Origin: Nannocystis sp.
Lineage (GTDB): Bacteria; Myxococcota_A; Polyangia; Nannocystales; Nannocystaceae
DNA length: 64,000 nucleotides
Assembly: GCF_016714285.1 (NCBI RefSeq)
Contig: NZ_JADJNN010000020.1
Span: 62,001-126,000, forward strand
Reading direction: 5' to 3'
This document shows positions 44,656 through 53,848 of this stretch, in pieces. The notes below the pieces were generated by a model. It worked only from the letters and a program-made list of their open reading frames with translations. It did no database searches and was not told the origin of the DNA. Each line of letters opens with the position of its first letter. The first letter of the stretch is position 1. Position numbers and translations under genes: made by a program.

Positions 44656-45345
44656 ATGAAACACTCTCGCTCCCTGCTCCTCTCGCTGACCACGCTCGCG
44701 GCGCTCCAGGCCGCGGCCTGCGGTCCGACCGTGTTCGAGGACGCCACCGCCCTCCAGGTCGTCGGCGACCCGCCTCGCCTGCCGCCCCCGCCCCCGCCGC
44801 CCCCGCCCGAGCCCGAGCCCGTGCCGGACCCGCCCAAGCGCGTCGTCGTCGAGAACAACCGCATCGCCTTCGAGGAGAAGATCCAGTTCGACCTCGACAA
44901 GGCCACCATCAAGCCCGAGTCGGACAGCCTCCTGCAAGAGATCATCAAGGTCATCAAGGAGAACCCGCATATCAAGAAGATCGCCATCGAGGGCCACACC
45001 TCGAGCGAGGGCTCCGACCGCCACAACCTCAAGCTCTCCGACGCCCGCGCCAAGGCGGTCATGGACTACATGATCACCAAGGGCGGCCTGGCCAAGGAGC
45101 TGTTCACCGCCAAGGGCTTCGGCGAGACCAAGCTGATCGCCGACGAGTCCACCGAGGAGGGCAAGGAGAAGAACCGCCGCGTCGAGTTCAACATCACCGC
45201 CCAGGACGTCACCGAGAAGAAGGTCGAGATCGACCCCAAGTCCGGCCAGAAGAAGGTCCTCGAGGAGCATGTCGACCACGAGGACAAGACTGCCCCGCCC
45301 GCCAGCGACCCCGCTGCTGCGCCCGCCCCCGCGCCCGCGCCGTAG
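44656..45345 (+). CDS. OmpA-family peptidoglycan-associated lipoprotein
   Basis: 229 residues. Lipobox AAACGP, a Pro-rich linker (residues 44-62, nine consecutive Pro among them), then an OmpA domain (65-180): KIQFDLDKATIKPESDSLLQ, IAIEGHTSSEGSDRHNLKLSDARAKAV, EKNRRVEFNI. The domain binds meso-diaminopimelate in peptidoglycan, here from the outer membrane. A low-complexity Ala/Pro tail ends it. Not clearly Pal because no tol genes are adjacent. The AgmX-type gene follows after 18 bases, so both are likely one transcript. Confidence 0.88.
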   Translation: MKHSRSLLLSLTTLAALQAAACGPTVFEDATALQVVGDPPRLPPPPPPPPPEPEPVPDPPKRVVVENNRIAFEEKIQFDLDKATIKPESDSLLQEIIKVIKENPHIKKIAIEGHTSSEGSDRHNLKLSDARAKAVMDYMITKGGLAKELFTAKGFGETKLIADESTEEGKEKNRRVEFNITAQDVTEKKVEIDPKSGQKKVLEEHVDHEDKTAPPASDPAAAPAPAPAP

Positions 45346-45363
45346 GGAATCAGGAGAACCACC

Positions 45364-45771
45364 ATGACCAGCAAGATCCTCAAGTCCCTCTCCTGCCTCG
45401 CGTTCGTCGCCGTGTCCTCCGTGCTGCCCGGCTGCTCCTGCGTCGCCCGCGACGCCGAGACCTACCGCGCCGACACTCGCACCCTCCTCGAGACCCGCAC
45501 CGGCGCCCTCAAGGAGTGCTACGACCAGGCCCTCGTCGCCGACGCCAACCTCGACGGTCAGGTGACCGTCAAGTTCAAGGTCGAGAAGAAGACCGGCAAG
45601 ATCCTCGACCCCGCCATCGACCCCGAGCGCACCAAGGCCCCCGAGGCCCTCAGCTCCTGCATCGTCAAGGCCGTCGACGGCCTCACCCTCGACCCGGTCG
45701 ACCAGCGCGAGGGCCAGGCGACGTTCAGCTGGACCTTCAAGGCCAACCCGCCGCTCGCCCACGACGCCTGA
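45364..45771 (+). CDS. Lipoprotein with AgmX/PglI-type C-terminal domain
   Basis: 135 residues. Lipobox VLPGCSC. The mature protein is nearly all one TonB-like alpha/beta domain: LKECYDQALVADANLDGQVTVKFKVEKKTGKILD, then LSSCIVKAVDGLTL, FSWTFK, with the Cys pair (KECY and SSC) conserved in the AgmX/PglI C-terminal family of myxobacterial motility and envelope proteins. GGAGAACC lies six bases before the ATG. Second gene of the OmpA operon. Confidence 0.85.
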   Translation: MTSKILKSLSCLAFVAVSSVLPGCSCVARDAETYRADTRTLLETRTGALKECYDQALVADANLDGQVTVKFKVEKKTGKILDPAIDPERTKAPEALSSCIVKAVDGLTLDPVDQREGQATFSWTFKANPPLAHDA

Positions 45772-45785
45772 GCTGGCTGCCGATT

Positions 45786-45866
45786 GGTGGGCCGATCGGC
45801 CCACCGATCGCCCGCTGATTAGCCCACCGATCGGTCCACCGATCGGCCCGCTGATCGGCCCGCGGC
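45786..45866. repeat. Tandem 12-base CCGATCGGCCCA repeats with a perfect 20-base palindrome
   Basis: About six degenerate 12-base units fill 45786-45864. The first part, GGTGGGCCGATCGGCCCACC (45786-45805), is a perfect palindrome 15 bases past the preceding stop and may act as a terminator for the OmpA/AgmX operon. Every unit contains GATCGG or a near variant. Confidence 0.75.
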
Positions 45867-45975
45867 GCCCGCTGCACAGGTCGCCGCATGCGGCCACCAA
45901 AAGGCTGTGCCCACGCAGGCGCGCGGCCTTGTCCGCGTGACATTCGCCCGGATCTCGTTACAATCCCGGCCGCCC

Positions 45976-46623
45976 GTGCCCCCCGCGCTCGACCGTTTCC
46001 AAGCCGTGTGGCGGTTCTTCTCCAACGCGTTTCGCGACTGGGATCAGACCGCCTCCTTCGTCCCCAGCTCGCGCTTCCTGGTCGACGCGATCGTTCAGGG
46101 CGCCGCGCTGAAGCGGGCCCGCGCGGTGGTCGAGCTCGGCGCCGGCACCGGCACCGTCACCGCAGCCCTGCTCGCCGCCATGCCCGCGGACGCCAAGCTC
46201 TACGCCGTCGAGATCGACGGCCCCCTCCTCGACGCCACCGCCCGCCGCCTCCCCGACCCGCGTCTGGTCCCGATCCACGGCTCCGCCGCCGACCTCCACG
46301 AGCTGCTCGCCGCCGCCGGCCACGAGGGCCCCGTCGACGCCGTCGTCTCCTGCCTCGGCATGAGCCTGCTGACACCCGAGCTGCGCCAGTCGATCCTCGC
46401 CAGCTCGATCGCCATGCTCGGCAGCGACGGCGTGTTCGTCCAGTACGGCTACCTCCACGCCCGCGTCGTCGTCTACAGCCCGGTCCGCGGGTGGTCGCGC
46501 TTCAACCTCCAGCGCTATCTCCAGGGCCACTTCGAGCAGATCCAGCAGCAGCGAGTGATGGCAAACTTCCCGCCCGCCGACGTGTTCGTGTGTCGTCAGG
46601 CCGTGCAGTCGGCTGCCCACTAG
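45976..46623 (+). CDS. SAM-dependent methyltransferase, phospholipid N-methyltransferase-like
   Basis: 215 residues. Starts WRFFSNAFRDWDQTASFVPSSRFLVDAIV, the membrane-lipid-contact segment of PmtA-type enzymes, then the SAM motif VVELGAGTGTVTAALL, acidic loop AVEID and motif IV DAVVSCLGMSLLT. PmtA methylates phosphatidylethanolamine. GTG 45976 is chosen because homology begins there; an upstream GTG at 45907 would add 23 residues of unlike composition and no better ribosome site. Other small-molecule substrates are possible. Confidence 0.78.
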   Translation: MPPALDRFQAVWRFFSNAFRDWDQTASFVPSSRFLVDAIVQGAALKRARAVVELGAGTGTVTAALLAAMPADAKLYAVEIDGPLLDATARRLPDPRLVPIHGSAADLHELLAAAGHEGPVDAVVSCLGMSLLTPELRQSILASSIAMLGSDGVFVQYGYLHARVVVYSPVRGWSRFNLQRYLQGHFEQIQQQRVMANFPPADVFVCRQAVQSAAH

Positions 46624-46673
46624 CTGCCTGGGCGACCGCGAATTCGGGTCGAACCGTGCAGTCATTTGCACAC

Positions 46674-46693
46674 TGACCGTCATACTTCGGTCA
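46674..46693. promoter_or_regulatory. Inverted repeat TGACCG-N8-CGGTCA
   Basis: A perfect six-base inverted repeat with an eight-base centre, 25 bases upstream of the methyltransferase gene at 46719; geometry fits a dimeric repressor or activator. No regulator gene is adjacent. Confidence 0.4.
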
Positions 46694-46718
46694 TGACATT
46701 GCGCCGCTCCGTCGCTCG

Positions 46719-47567
46719 GTGTATCGATTGCGCCGATCGGAGCCTTCGTTGACGACGCCGAACACCGACGAACTGTTTCAGAGCACCTACGACCGCGTGG
46801 CCGCCCGCTACGACGATCTATGGAGTCGCCACGTCCAGACCCCGAACGACCGCCTCACCCGCGGCCTCGGCCTGCGCCGCGGTGAACGTGTGGCCGACCT
46901 GGCCTGCGGCAGCGGGGCCGCGACCCTGCCGATGATGCGCCTCAACGCTCCCGGCGAGACCGTCGCCGTCGACCCCTCCGCCGGCATGCTCCACCTCGCC
47001 CGCGAGGCCGCGGCAAGCGAGGGATTGGCGCTCAGCGCCATCCAGGCCAAGGCCGAGGACTTCATCGCCGCCGCGCCCGCGGCCTCCTTCGACGTCCTGT
47101 CGATGCGCTTCGCCCTCGCCTACCTCGACTGGCACAGCGTGCTCCCGGCGATGGGCCGCCTCGTCCGCAGCGGCGGCCGCGTCGGCGTGCTCACCTCGCT
47201 CGCCACCAGCGCCCCGCAGGCCCTCACCATCTACCATCGCATCGCCGAGAGCATGGAGATGGAGATCAACGAGCCTCCCACCCCCAAGAACATCGGCATC
47301 GTCGAGGAGCTGCTCGCCCGCGGCGGCCTCCGCATCGACGACTCATGGCAGCACGGCTTTCGCCTGTGGTTCGGCTCCGGCGTCGAAGCCACCCGCTGGC
47401 TGCTCGACACCGGCTACGTCACCCACCCCGCCCTCAAGGGCCTCGAAGGCGAGGTCCTCGACGGCCTCGTCGAGCTCTTCGGCGCCCACCTCGACGGCGA
47501 GTTTCGCGAAGACGACGGCCTACCGCTCGACTTCTTCGTCACCGGCATCATCGCCCGCCGGCCCTGA
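46719..47567 (+). CDS. SAM-dependent methyltransferase (class I)
   Basis: 282 residues. Methyltransferase domain: YDRVAARYDDLWSRH, motif I VADLACGSGAATLPM, acidic motif AVDPSAGML, motif IV FDVLSMRFALAYLDW, LVRSGGRVGVLT. Similar to UbiE/Coq5-type enzymes, but the C-terminal third (GIVEELLARGGLRIDDSWQHGF, ATRWLLDTGYV) points to another small-molecule substrate. Start is GTG 46719 or TTG 46749; the latter has GGAG six bases before it. Confidence 0.85.
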   Translation: MYRLRRSEPSLTTPNTDELFQSTYDRVAARYDDLWSRHVQTPNDRLTRGLGLRRGERVADLACGSGAATLPMMRLNAPGETVAVDPSAGMLHLAREAAASEGLALSAIQAKAEDFIAAAPAASFDVLSMRFALAYLDWHSVLPAMGRLVRSGGRVGVLTSLATSAPQALTIYHRIAESMEMEINEPPTPKNIGIVEELLARGGLRIDDSWQHGFRLWFGSGVEATRWLLDTGYVTHPALKGLEGEVLDGLVELFGAHLDGEFREDDGLPLDFFVTGIIARRP

Positions 47568-47605
47568 ACCCGGCGCCTGGCCTGAACTTGGGCCTGACCT
47601 TGGGC

Positions 47606-47620
47606 CTGGGCTCGGCCCAG
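47606..47620. terminator. Hairpin between convergent genes
   Basis: CTGGGC-TCG-GCCCAG in the 69-base gap between the methyltransferase and MFS stops, following three imperfect copies of GCCTGAACTTGG. No T tract, so it is a possible two-way terminator only. Confidence 0.4.
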
Positions 47621-47636
47621 CCAGCGCGCCAGCGCC

Positions 47637-48917
47637 TCAGCCCTGCGCTTTGGCCCGCCGCCGCCACAGCGACGGGTCATCGCTACGAAACACGCTGGTC
47701 GCCACCAGCACCAGCAGCCACAGCGCCGCGAGCTGCCAGAACAGCAGCTCGCCGCCGAAGGGCACCTTGGTCCCGTCCGGGCCGACGCTGTAGGTGACGT
47801 ACAGATATCCGCAGAGCAGCGGCCCCGCCAGCGTCCCAAGCGCATACGAGACGTTCAGCAGCGCGTTCGATCGGTTGTAGTCGCGCGGCTCCGCGATCAA
47901 GCTCTGCAGCGCGATGCTCAGCGGGTACACCGGCGCGAGCACGGCCCCCGCGAAGAACACCATCGCCGCGACCACCGGGAACCACGGCAGATAGACCACG
48001 CTCACCGTGATCACCGCCCCGATCGCCACCAGCGCCCGGATCGTCTTCAGGTGCCCGTGGCGGTCGCCGATGCGCCCGAAGATCACCACGCTGACCGCCA
48101 TCCCCGCGGCGAAGAACGCCACGAGCAGCTTGGTCGGCCCCTCCGCCACCCCGCGGTGATCGATCAGGAACAGCGGCAAGAACAGCACCAGCGAGCCCTG
48201 AAAGTACCCGTAGGTGAAGGTCGTCAGGCAGGCCGTCTTGATCTGCCAGTACAGCTGCAGCGCCCCAATCGGCGGGCCCTCCGGCTCCAACGCCGTCGAC
48301 GCGTCGCCGTGCTCCGCGTGGTCCGAGCCCGCGACCGGCCCAATGTGCTTGTCGAGTCGGAGGAGCCCCAAGAGCGCCGCCAGCACCGCCAGCATCCCCG
48401 CGCACACGAAGGCCAGCTTGCTCGGCCCGATGTACACGAAGCCCGCCGCGAACACGCTGCCGATCACGTAGCCGATCGCCAGCACGATGCTGTACAGGCT
48501 GGTGACGAAGCCGCGATTGAGCGCCGTGGTCCGCATCAGCAAGATCGTCTCGATGCTGATCCACGCCCCCACCGAGAAGGCCCCGTCGATCGCCCGCGCC
48601 GTCGCCAGCCCCGTGAAGGTGGTCAGGAACGGGAACACCGCCGTCGCCACCCCATAGCCCGCCAGCGCCACCGCGAGCATCACCCGCGGCGACAGCACCC
48701 GCACCAGCGCCCCCATCGGCACCGCGAAGATCGCGATCCCGGCCGAGAAGAAGAACGCCAGACCGCCGATCGTCTGCTCGTCGATCCCCCGCTCCTTGTT
48801 CAAATACACCGCGACGATCGCCATGACGATGCCATAGGCGATGCCCAGCATCAGGCACATCATGTACGCGACGCGGATGCTGGGATCTTTGAGGATGTCT
48901 CGGACGGCCTGAATCAA
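47637..48917 (-). CDS. MFS-type membrane transporter
   Basis: 426 residues, twelve predicted membrane helices in two halves. The cytoplasmic loop signature GRIGDRHGHLKTIRAL (between helices 8 and 9) and FAVPMGALVRVLSPRVML (helices 2-3) are typical of the major facilitator superfamily. A hydrophilic central loop at about 200-225 (DHAEHGDASTALEPEG) separates the halves. Substrate not predictable. The start is TTG 48917 (MIQAVRDILKDP), giving a natural N-terminus; the next Met codons (MMCLM) fall within helix 1. Confidence 0.88.
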   Translation of the reverse strand: MIQAVRDILKDPSIRVAYMMCLMLGIAYGIVMAIVAVYLNKERGIDEQTIGGLAFFFSAGIAIFAVPMGALVRVLSPRVMLAVALAGYGVATAVFPFLTTFTGLATARAIDGAFSVGAWISIETILLMRTTALNRGFVTSLYSIVLAIGYVIGSVFAAGFVYIGPSKLAFVCAGMLAVLAALLGLLRLDKHIGPVAGSDHAEHGDASTALEPEGPPIGALQLYWQIKTACLTTFTYGYFQGSLVLFLPLFLIDHRGVAEGPTKLLVAFFAAGMAVSVVIFGRIGDRHGHLKTIRALVAIGAVITVSVVYLPWFPVVAAMVFFAGAVLAPVYPLSIALQSLIAEPRDYNRSNALLNVSYALGTLAGPLLCGYLYVTYSVGPDGTKVPFGGELLFWQLAALWLLVLVATSVFRSDDPSLWRRRAKAQG

Positions 48918-48950
48918 AATGCTGCTACTTGCCGACGTGCCCGGTCTTGT

Positions 48951-49664
48951 TCACATGTCGGTGACGGTCTTGCCGTCGCAAGTGATCGTCACGTCGGTCG
49001 GCAGCACCTTCTTGTCCGCAAGACGCACCGCCGCGAAGCTCGATCCCGTGATATCGCCGACCGGCGGCTCCTTCACCTCGCCGGTGACCGTGCCGCAGTA
49101 GAAGTCGTCGGTCTTGATCGTCCCGGCCATGATCAGGCTGGCGACGATGTTCGCACCGGTGATCGGGTTGGCCTCACCCGTGACCATCACGATCCCCGCG
49201 TCGATCGTGAACGCACCGTCCACGATCTCCAGCCCCTCGAAGCACAGCGGGTCACCGATCGGCACCCGCGGCACCGTCACCTTGCCCGCCATCAGCGTCA
49301 GCGGCTGCAGGCAGCTCGCCAATAACATCTTCCCGTCCATCTCCGTGACCATGTTGGTGGCAATGAACTGCAGCGGCTTGCTGCGGTCGACCGTGGTCGA
49401 CACCGCCAGCAAGAAATCACCGCTGATGTCGAACGCTGGCGGCCCCCCGGTCGTGGCCCCGGTGCCACCGGTGGGTCGGCTCGTCGCAGTGGTCGTCCCG
49501 GGATCACCCGTCGAGCTGCCCTCCTTGGTCTGCTCGGTGAATTCATCGAACTTGCCCTGCGGGTCCGGACCGCAGCCCGGCCCAAACAGCAGCCCGCACA
49601 CGGCCAGCATCCCCAGCCCCCCGACTCCCCTCACCACATGGTGTTCGACCTGTACTCGCGTCAT
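48951..49664 (-). CDS. Lipoprotein of unknown function
   Basis: 237 residues. Lipobox FGPGCG after the signal peptide (residues 15-31), a Thr/Gly linker (45-75), then a domain of about 160 residues (FDISGDFLLAVSTTVDRSKPLQFIATNMVTEMDGKMLLASCLQPL ...). The domain is strand-rich with three cysteines (SCLQ, PLCF, YCGT) and ends CDGKTVTDM. Start MTRVQVEHHV at 49664; MLAVCGLLF at residue 19 is a weaker choice. No family recognised. Confidence 0.72.
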   Translation of the reverse strand: MTRVQVEHHVVRGVGGLGMLAVCGLLFGPGCGPDPQGKFDEFTEQTKEGSSTGDPGTTTATSRPTGGTGATTGGPPAFDISGDFLLAVSTTVDRSKPLQFIATNMVTEMDGKMLLASCLQPLTLMAGKVTVPRVPIGDPLCFEGLEIVDGAFTIDAGIVMVTGEANPITGANIVASLIMAGTIKTDDFYCGTVTGEVKEPPVGDITGSSFAAVRLADKKVLPTDVTITCDGKTVTDM

Positions 49665-49789
49665 GGATGGCCTTCTTTGTTGCACGCCGGGACCGGCTTC
49701 CATAGTAGAGTGCGACCGCCTCTCCGCTCAAGCGCCGTTTCGACTCGCCGCGCTTTCTCTCCGCCGCTCCGCCCACCGCGAGGATTCCC

Positions 49790-51337
49790 ATGGCCCGCCC
49801 GCTACGCTCCCGTCCGCGTCGTGCACCCCTCTCTGCCCTGGTCCGCTGCGCCGCGATCCTCGGCCTCTCCGGCGGCGTCACGGCGGCCCTCAGCGTCAGC
49901 CTTGACACCACGGCCCACGCCTCGGGTCTCTCGGCCGCCCGCTTCGGCGGTGAGCACGGACACCCCACCACGGACAACCCGACCGCGATCTACTACAACC
50001 CCGCGGGAATCGCGCTGAAGCCCGGCACACGCATCATGCTGGACGCCAACCTGGCGTTTCGCTGGGCCAGCTACCAGCGCCCCGAATCCGCGATCAACAA
50101 CCCCGGCACCGGCACGCCGGACGACGGCACCGCCGCCAACTCGGGCACCGCCAAGCTGCAAAACACCCTGGTCAGCCCCTTCTTCGGCGCCCACTCCGAC
50201 TTCGGCACCAAGATCTTCTCCGCCGGCGCGGCCCTCTACTTCCCCTTCGGCGGCCAGGCCGTGTGGGGCCAGAACTCCGCCTACGCCAACAGCAGCGCCT
50301 ACCCCGGCGCCCACGACGGCCCCCAGCGCTGGTACACGATCGACGGCAAGATCCGCTCGATGTACATCACCGGCGCGATGGCCTTCAACATCCCCCAGAT
50401 CGGCCTCAGCATCGGCGTCTCGGGCAGCGCCATCCGCAGCGAGACCGACACCATCCGGGCCCGCAACGCCGACGGCAGCGATGACCTCGTGATCCCCCCC
50501 CCAATCGGCAGCCGCAAGGAGGGCCGCAGCTGGCTCGAGGCCTCCGGCTGGCAGGGCGGCTTCGGCATCGGCGCCATCTGGAACTGGCAGCAGCGCCTGT
50601 GGATCGGCGCCTCCTACACCAGCCAGCCCAACGTCGTCGGCGGCATGACCCTCAAGGGTAAGCTCTCCAACGCCCTCGCCAGCCCGATGGTCCCCACCAA
50701 GTCCCCAGCCGAGCTCACCCAGACCCTCCCCGACATCATCCGCCTCGGCTTCCGCGTCCGCCCGACCGAGCGCGTCGAGCTGCGCCTGTTCGCCGACTAC
50801 ACCCGCTGGTCCGTGTTCGACAAGCAGTGTGTCCTCGACGCCAGCGTCAAGGACCGTGGCTGCGGCTTCACCGGCGCCGACAAAGCCCTCACCGAGCCCG
50901 AAGGATTCGGCGCCGAAGAGAAGGATCCCGACGGCCCCGATGGCCCCCTCAAGTCACCGACCAACGGCACCATCCAGCACCTCCCCCGCTTCTGGAAGGA
51001 CGCCGGCGGCGTCCGGGCCGGCGCCTCCTACTGGTTTCTCCCCCAGCTGGAGACCTACGTCGGCGCCGGCTACGACAGCAGCGCCGTCCGCCCCCAGACC
51101 CTCGACGCCGCCCTCATGGACATGAACAAGATGTCCTTTAGCCTCGGCGCCCGCTGGCAGATCGTCAAGCAGTTCGCCATGGCCCTCACCATCTCGGACA
51201 TCGCCTACTTCAAGGTCGACACCAATAAACGCAGCGTCCTCAACAAGTTCGCGGCCCCCACCAAGCAGGCCTCGGCCGAGGGCATCTACAAGCAGAACAT
51301 CCTGCTCGCCAACCTCTACCTCGACGTCCGCTTCTGA
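49790..51337 (+). CDS. Outer-membrane porin, FadL/OmpP1 family
   Basis: 515 residues. Signal peptide to about residue 44 (TTAHAS), then GLSAARFGGEHGHPTTDNPTAIYYNPAGIAL, the FadL N-terminal plug motif with the Asn-Pro-Ala segment. The rest is a beta barrel with alternating polar and hydrophobic residues and an aromatic C-terminal end (YLDVRF), required for BamA insertion. Family members move long-chain fatty acids or other hydrophobic compounds across the outer membrane. Substrate unknown here. Confidence 0.92.
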   Translation: MARPLRSRPRRAPLSALVRCAAILGLSGGVTAALSVSLDTTAHASGLSAARFGGEHGHPTTDNPTAIYYNPAGIALKPGTRIMLDANLAFRWASYQRPESAINNPGTGTPDDGTAANSGTAKLQNTLVSPFFGAHSDFGTKIFSAGAALYFPFGGQAVWGQNSAYANSSAYPGAHDGPQRWYTIDGKIRSMYITGAMAFNIPQIGLSIGVSGSAIRSETDTIRARNADGSDDLVIPPPIGSRKEGRSWLEASGWQGGFGIGAIWNWQQRLWIGASYTSQPNVVGGMTLKGKLSNALASPMVPTKSPAELTQTLPDIIRLGFRVRPTERVELRLFADYTRWSVFDKQCVLDASVKDRGCGFTGADKALTEPEGFGAEEKDPDGPDGPLKSPTNGTIQHLPRFWKDAGGVRAGASYWFLPQLETYVGAGYDSSAVRPQTLDAALMDMNKMSFSLGARWQIVKQFAMALTISDIAYFKVDTNKRSVLNKFAAPTKQASAEGIYKQNILLANLYLDVRF

Positions 51338-51362
51338 CCTGTCGCGCATCCGGGGCCCGGCC

Positions 51363-52004
51363 ATGCAGGTGACCGCCACCTCGCTGCGCCGGGCCCTCAT
51401 CGCCACCAGCGCGGCCTTCTCCGCCATCGGCCTGCTCGCCGAGCTCCTGCGCGCTCGCCTCGGCCCGCACCCCATCTGCTCCCTGCTCTCGCTCAGCTTC
51501 GAGGGCAACCTGCCGTCCTGGTACGCCAGCGCCCTGCCGCTGCTGTGCGCCGCCCTGCTCGCCTCGATCTCCGCCAGCGAGGCCGAAGATCGCCGCCACT
51601 GGCAGGCTCTCGCCCTCGGCTTCCTCGCCATCTCCATCGACGAGGCCGTCGGCCTGCACGAGCTGCTCGGCGGCCTGTTCACCACCACCGGCCTACTCCA
51701 CTTCGGCTGGGTCATCCCCGCGTCGCTCCTGGTCCTCGCCCTCGGCCTCGCCTTCCTCGGCTTCCTGCGCCGCCTGTCCCGAGAGACAGCCCGCCGCTTC
51801 GTCCTCGCCGGCGCCGTCTACGTCACCGGCGCCGTCGTCTTCGAGCTCCCGCTCGGCTGGTGGAGCGAGCAGCACGGCGACGACAACCTCACCTATTACC
51901 TGCTCGACTGGTGCGAGGAGACCCTCGAGCTCGCCGGGCTCACCCTGTTCGCCAGCGCCCTGCTCACGCGCCTCACCGGCCGCGAGCTCCGCCTCACCGC
52001 CTGA
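51363..52004 (+). CDS. Multi-pass membrane protein of unknown function
   Basis: 213 residues, about six membrane helices: 10-25, 55-70, 80-95, 112-128, 143-160 and 183-198. Conserved-looking polar residues lie inside them: SIDEAVGLHELLGG (97-110) and LDWCEETLELAG (178-189). No family recognised. Starts 25 bases past the fadL stop. A palindromic repeat (CTGTC-N6-GACAG, 51774-51789) lies within the frame. Confidence 0.75.
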   Translation: MQVTATSLRRALIATSAAFSAIGLLAELLRARLGPHPICSLLSLSFEGNLPSWYASALPLLCAALLASISASEAEDRRHWQALALGFLAISIDEAVGLHELLGGLFTTTGLLHFGWVIPASLLVLALGLAFLGFLRRLSRETARRFVLAGAVYVTGAVVFELPLGWWSEQHGDDNLTYYLLDWCEETLELAGLTLFASALLTRLTGRELRLTA

Positions 52005-53111
<1,107 letters not shown>

Positions 53112-53155
53112 GCGCCATCATAACGCCATCGTGGCCCCGTCGTCGCAAGGGCCCA

Positions 53156-53809
53156 TCACGGGCTATCAGTCATGATCCGCTCGACCCCCCAGCCCTCCAC
53201 CTCTCGCTTGCGCAGCGGGCTGTTCACCGTCCACACCCCTACCTGCAAGCCCTGCCCGTGATATCGCCGCACCGTCGCGGCCGTGCACAGCCGGTGATCG
53301 AGGTGCACCGAGGCGCAGCCGAACGCCTGCGCCCCGTTCACATGCAAGAAGGGCGGGCTCTCGGCCGCCAGCAACAGCGCGTGCTCGTAGGCGCTGCCCG
53401 CCCCCCGCGCGGCCAGCAGCATGCGCGGGTCGAAGCTGCTGAGCAGCACCCGCGGCCGCCCCGACAGCACCCGCACCGCCTCGCGCCCGATCTGCGCCCC
53501 GCCGGCCTTGAGCTCCACGTTGAGCCAGCGATCCGTCGGCCATACCCCCAGCAGATCACGCAGCCGCGGGATCTTGCCGCCGCGCAGCAGCGTCACCGCC
53601 GACAGCTCCTCCCAGGTCAAGTGCTCGACCCGCTCGTGCCGCCCCGCCAGCCGCAGCAGGTCGGCGTCGTGGAACACGATCACCTCGCCGTCGCGGCTCA
53701 GCTGCACGTCGAGCTCGACCCCGTCGGCCCCCCGCTCGAGCGCGTGCAGGAACGCCGGGAGTGTGTTCTCGAGGCGAGCGTCGCTCGCTCCACGGTGGGC
53801 AAAGATCAT
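53156..53809 (-). CDS. Glycerophosphodiester phosphodiesterase
   Basis: Hydrolyses glycerophosphodiesters to glycerol-3-phosphate and an alcohol. 217-218 residues, the short cytosolic (UgpQ-like) form with no signal peptide. Motifs: FAHRGASDARLENTLPAF (catalytic His), GADGVELDVQLSRDGEVIVFHD (metal-binding Glu/Asp and second His), LNVELKA. Two adjacent Met codons (53812, 53809) are possible starts. Same strand as serS, 40 bases downstream. Confidence 0.9.
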   Translation of the reverse strand: MIFAHRGASDARLENTLPAFLHALERGADGVELDVQLSRDGEVIVFHDADLLRLAGRHERVEHLTWEELSAVTLLRGGKIPRLRDLLGVWPTDRWLNVELKAGGAQIGREAVRVLSGRPRVLLSSFDPRMLLAARGAGSAYEHALLLAAESPPFLHVNGAQAFGCASVHLDHRLCTAATVRRYHGQGLQVGVWTVNSPLRKREVEGWGVERIMTDSP

Positions 53810-53848
53810 CATGGCGTGGCCTCCCTTTCTCTCTCAGCACCTGCCGCC

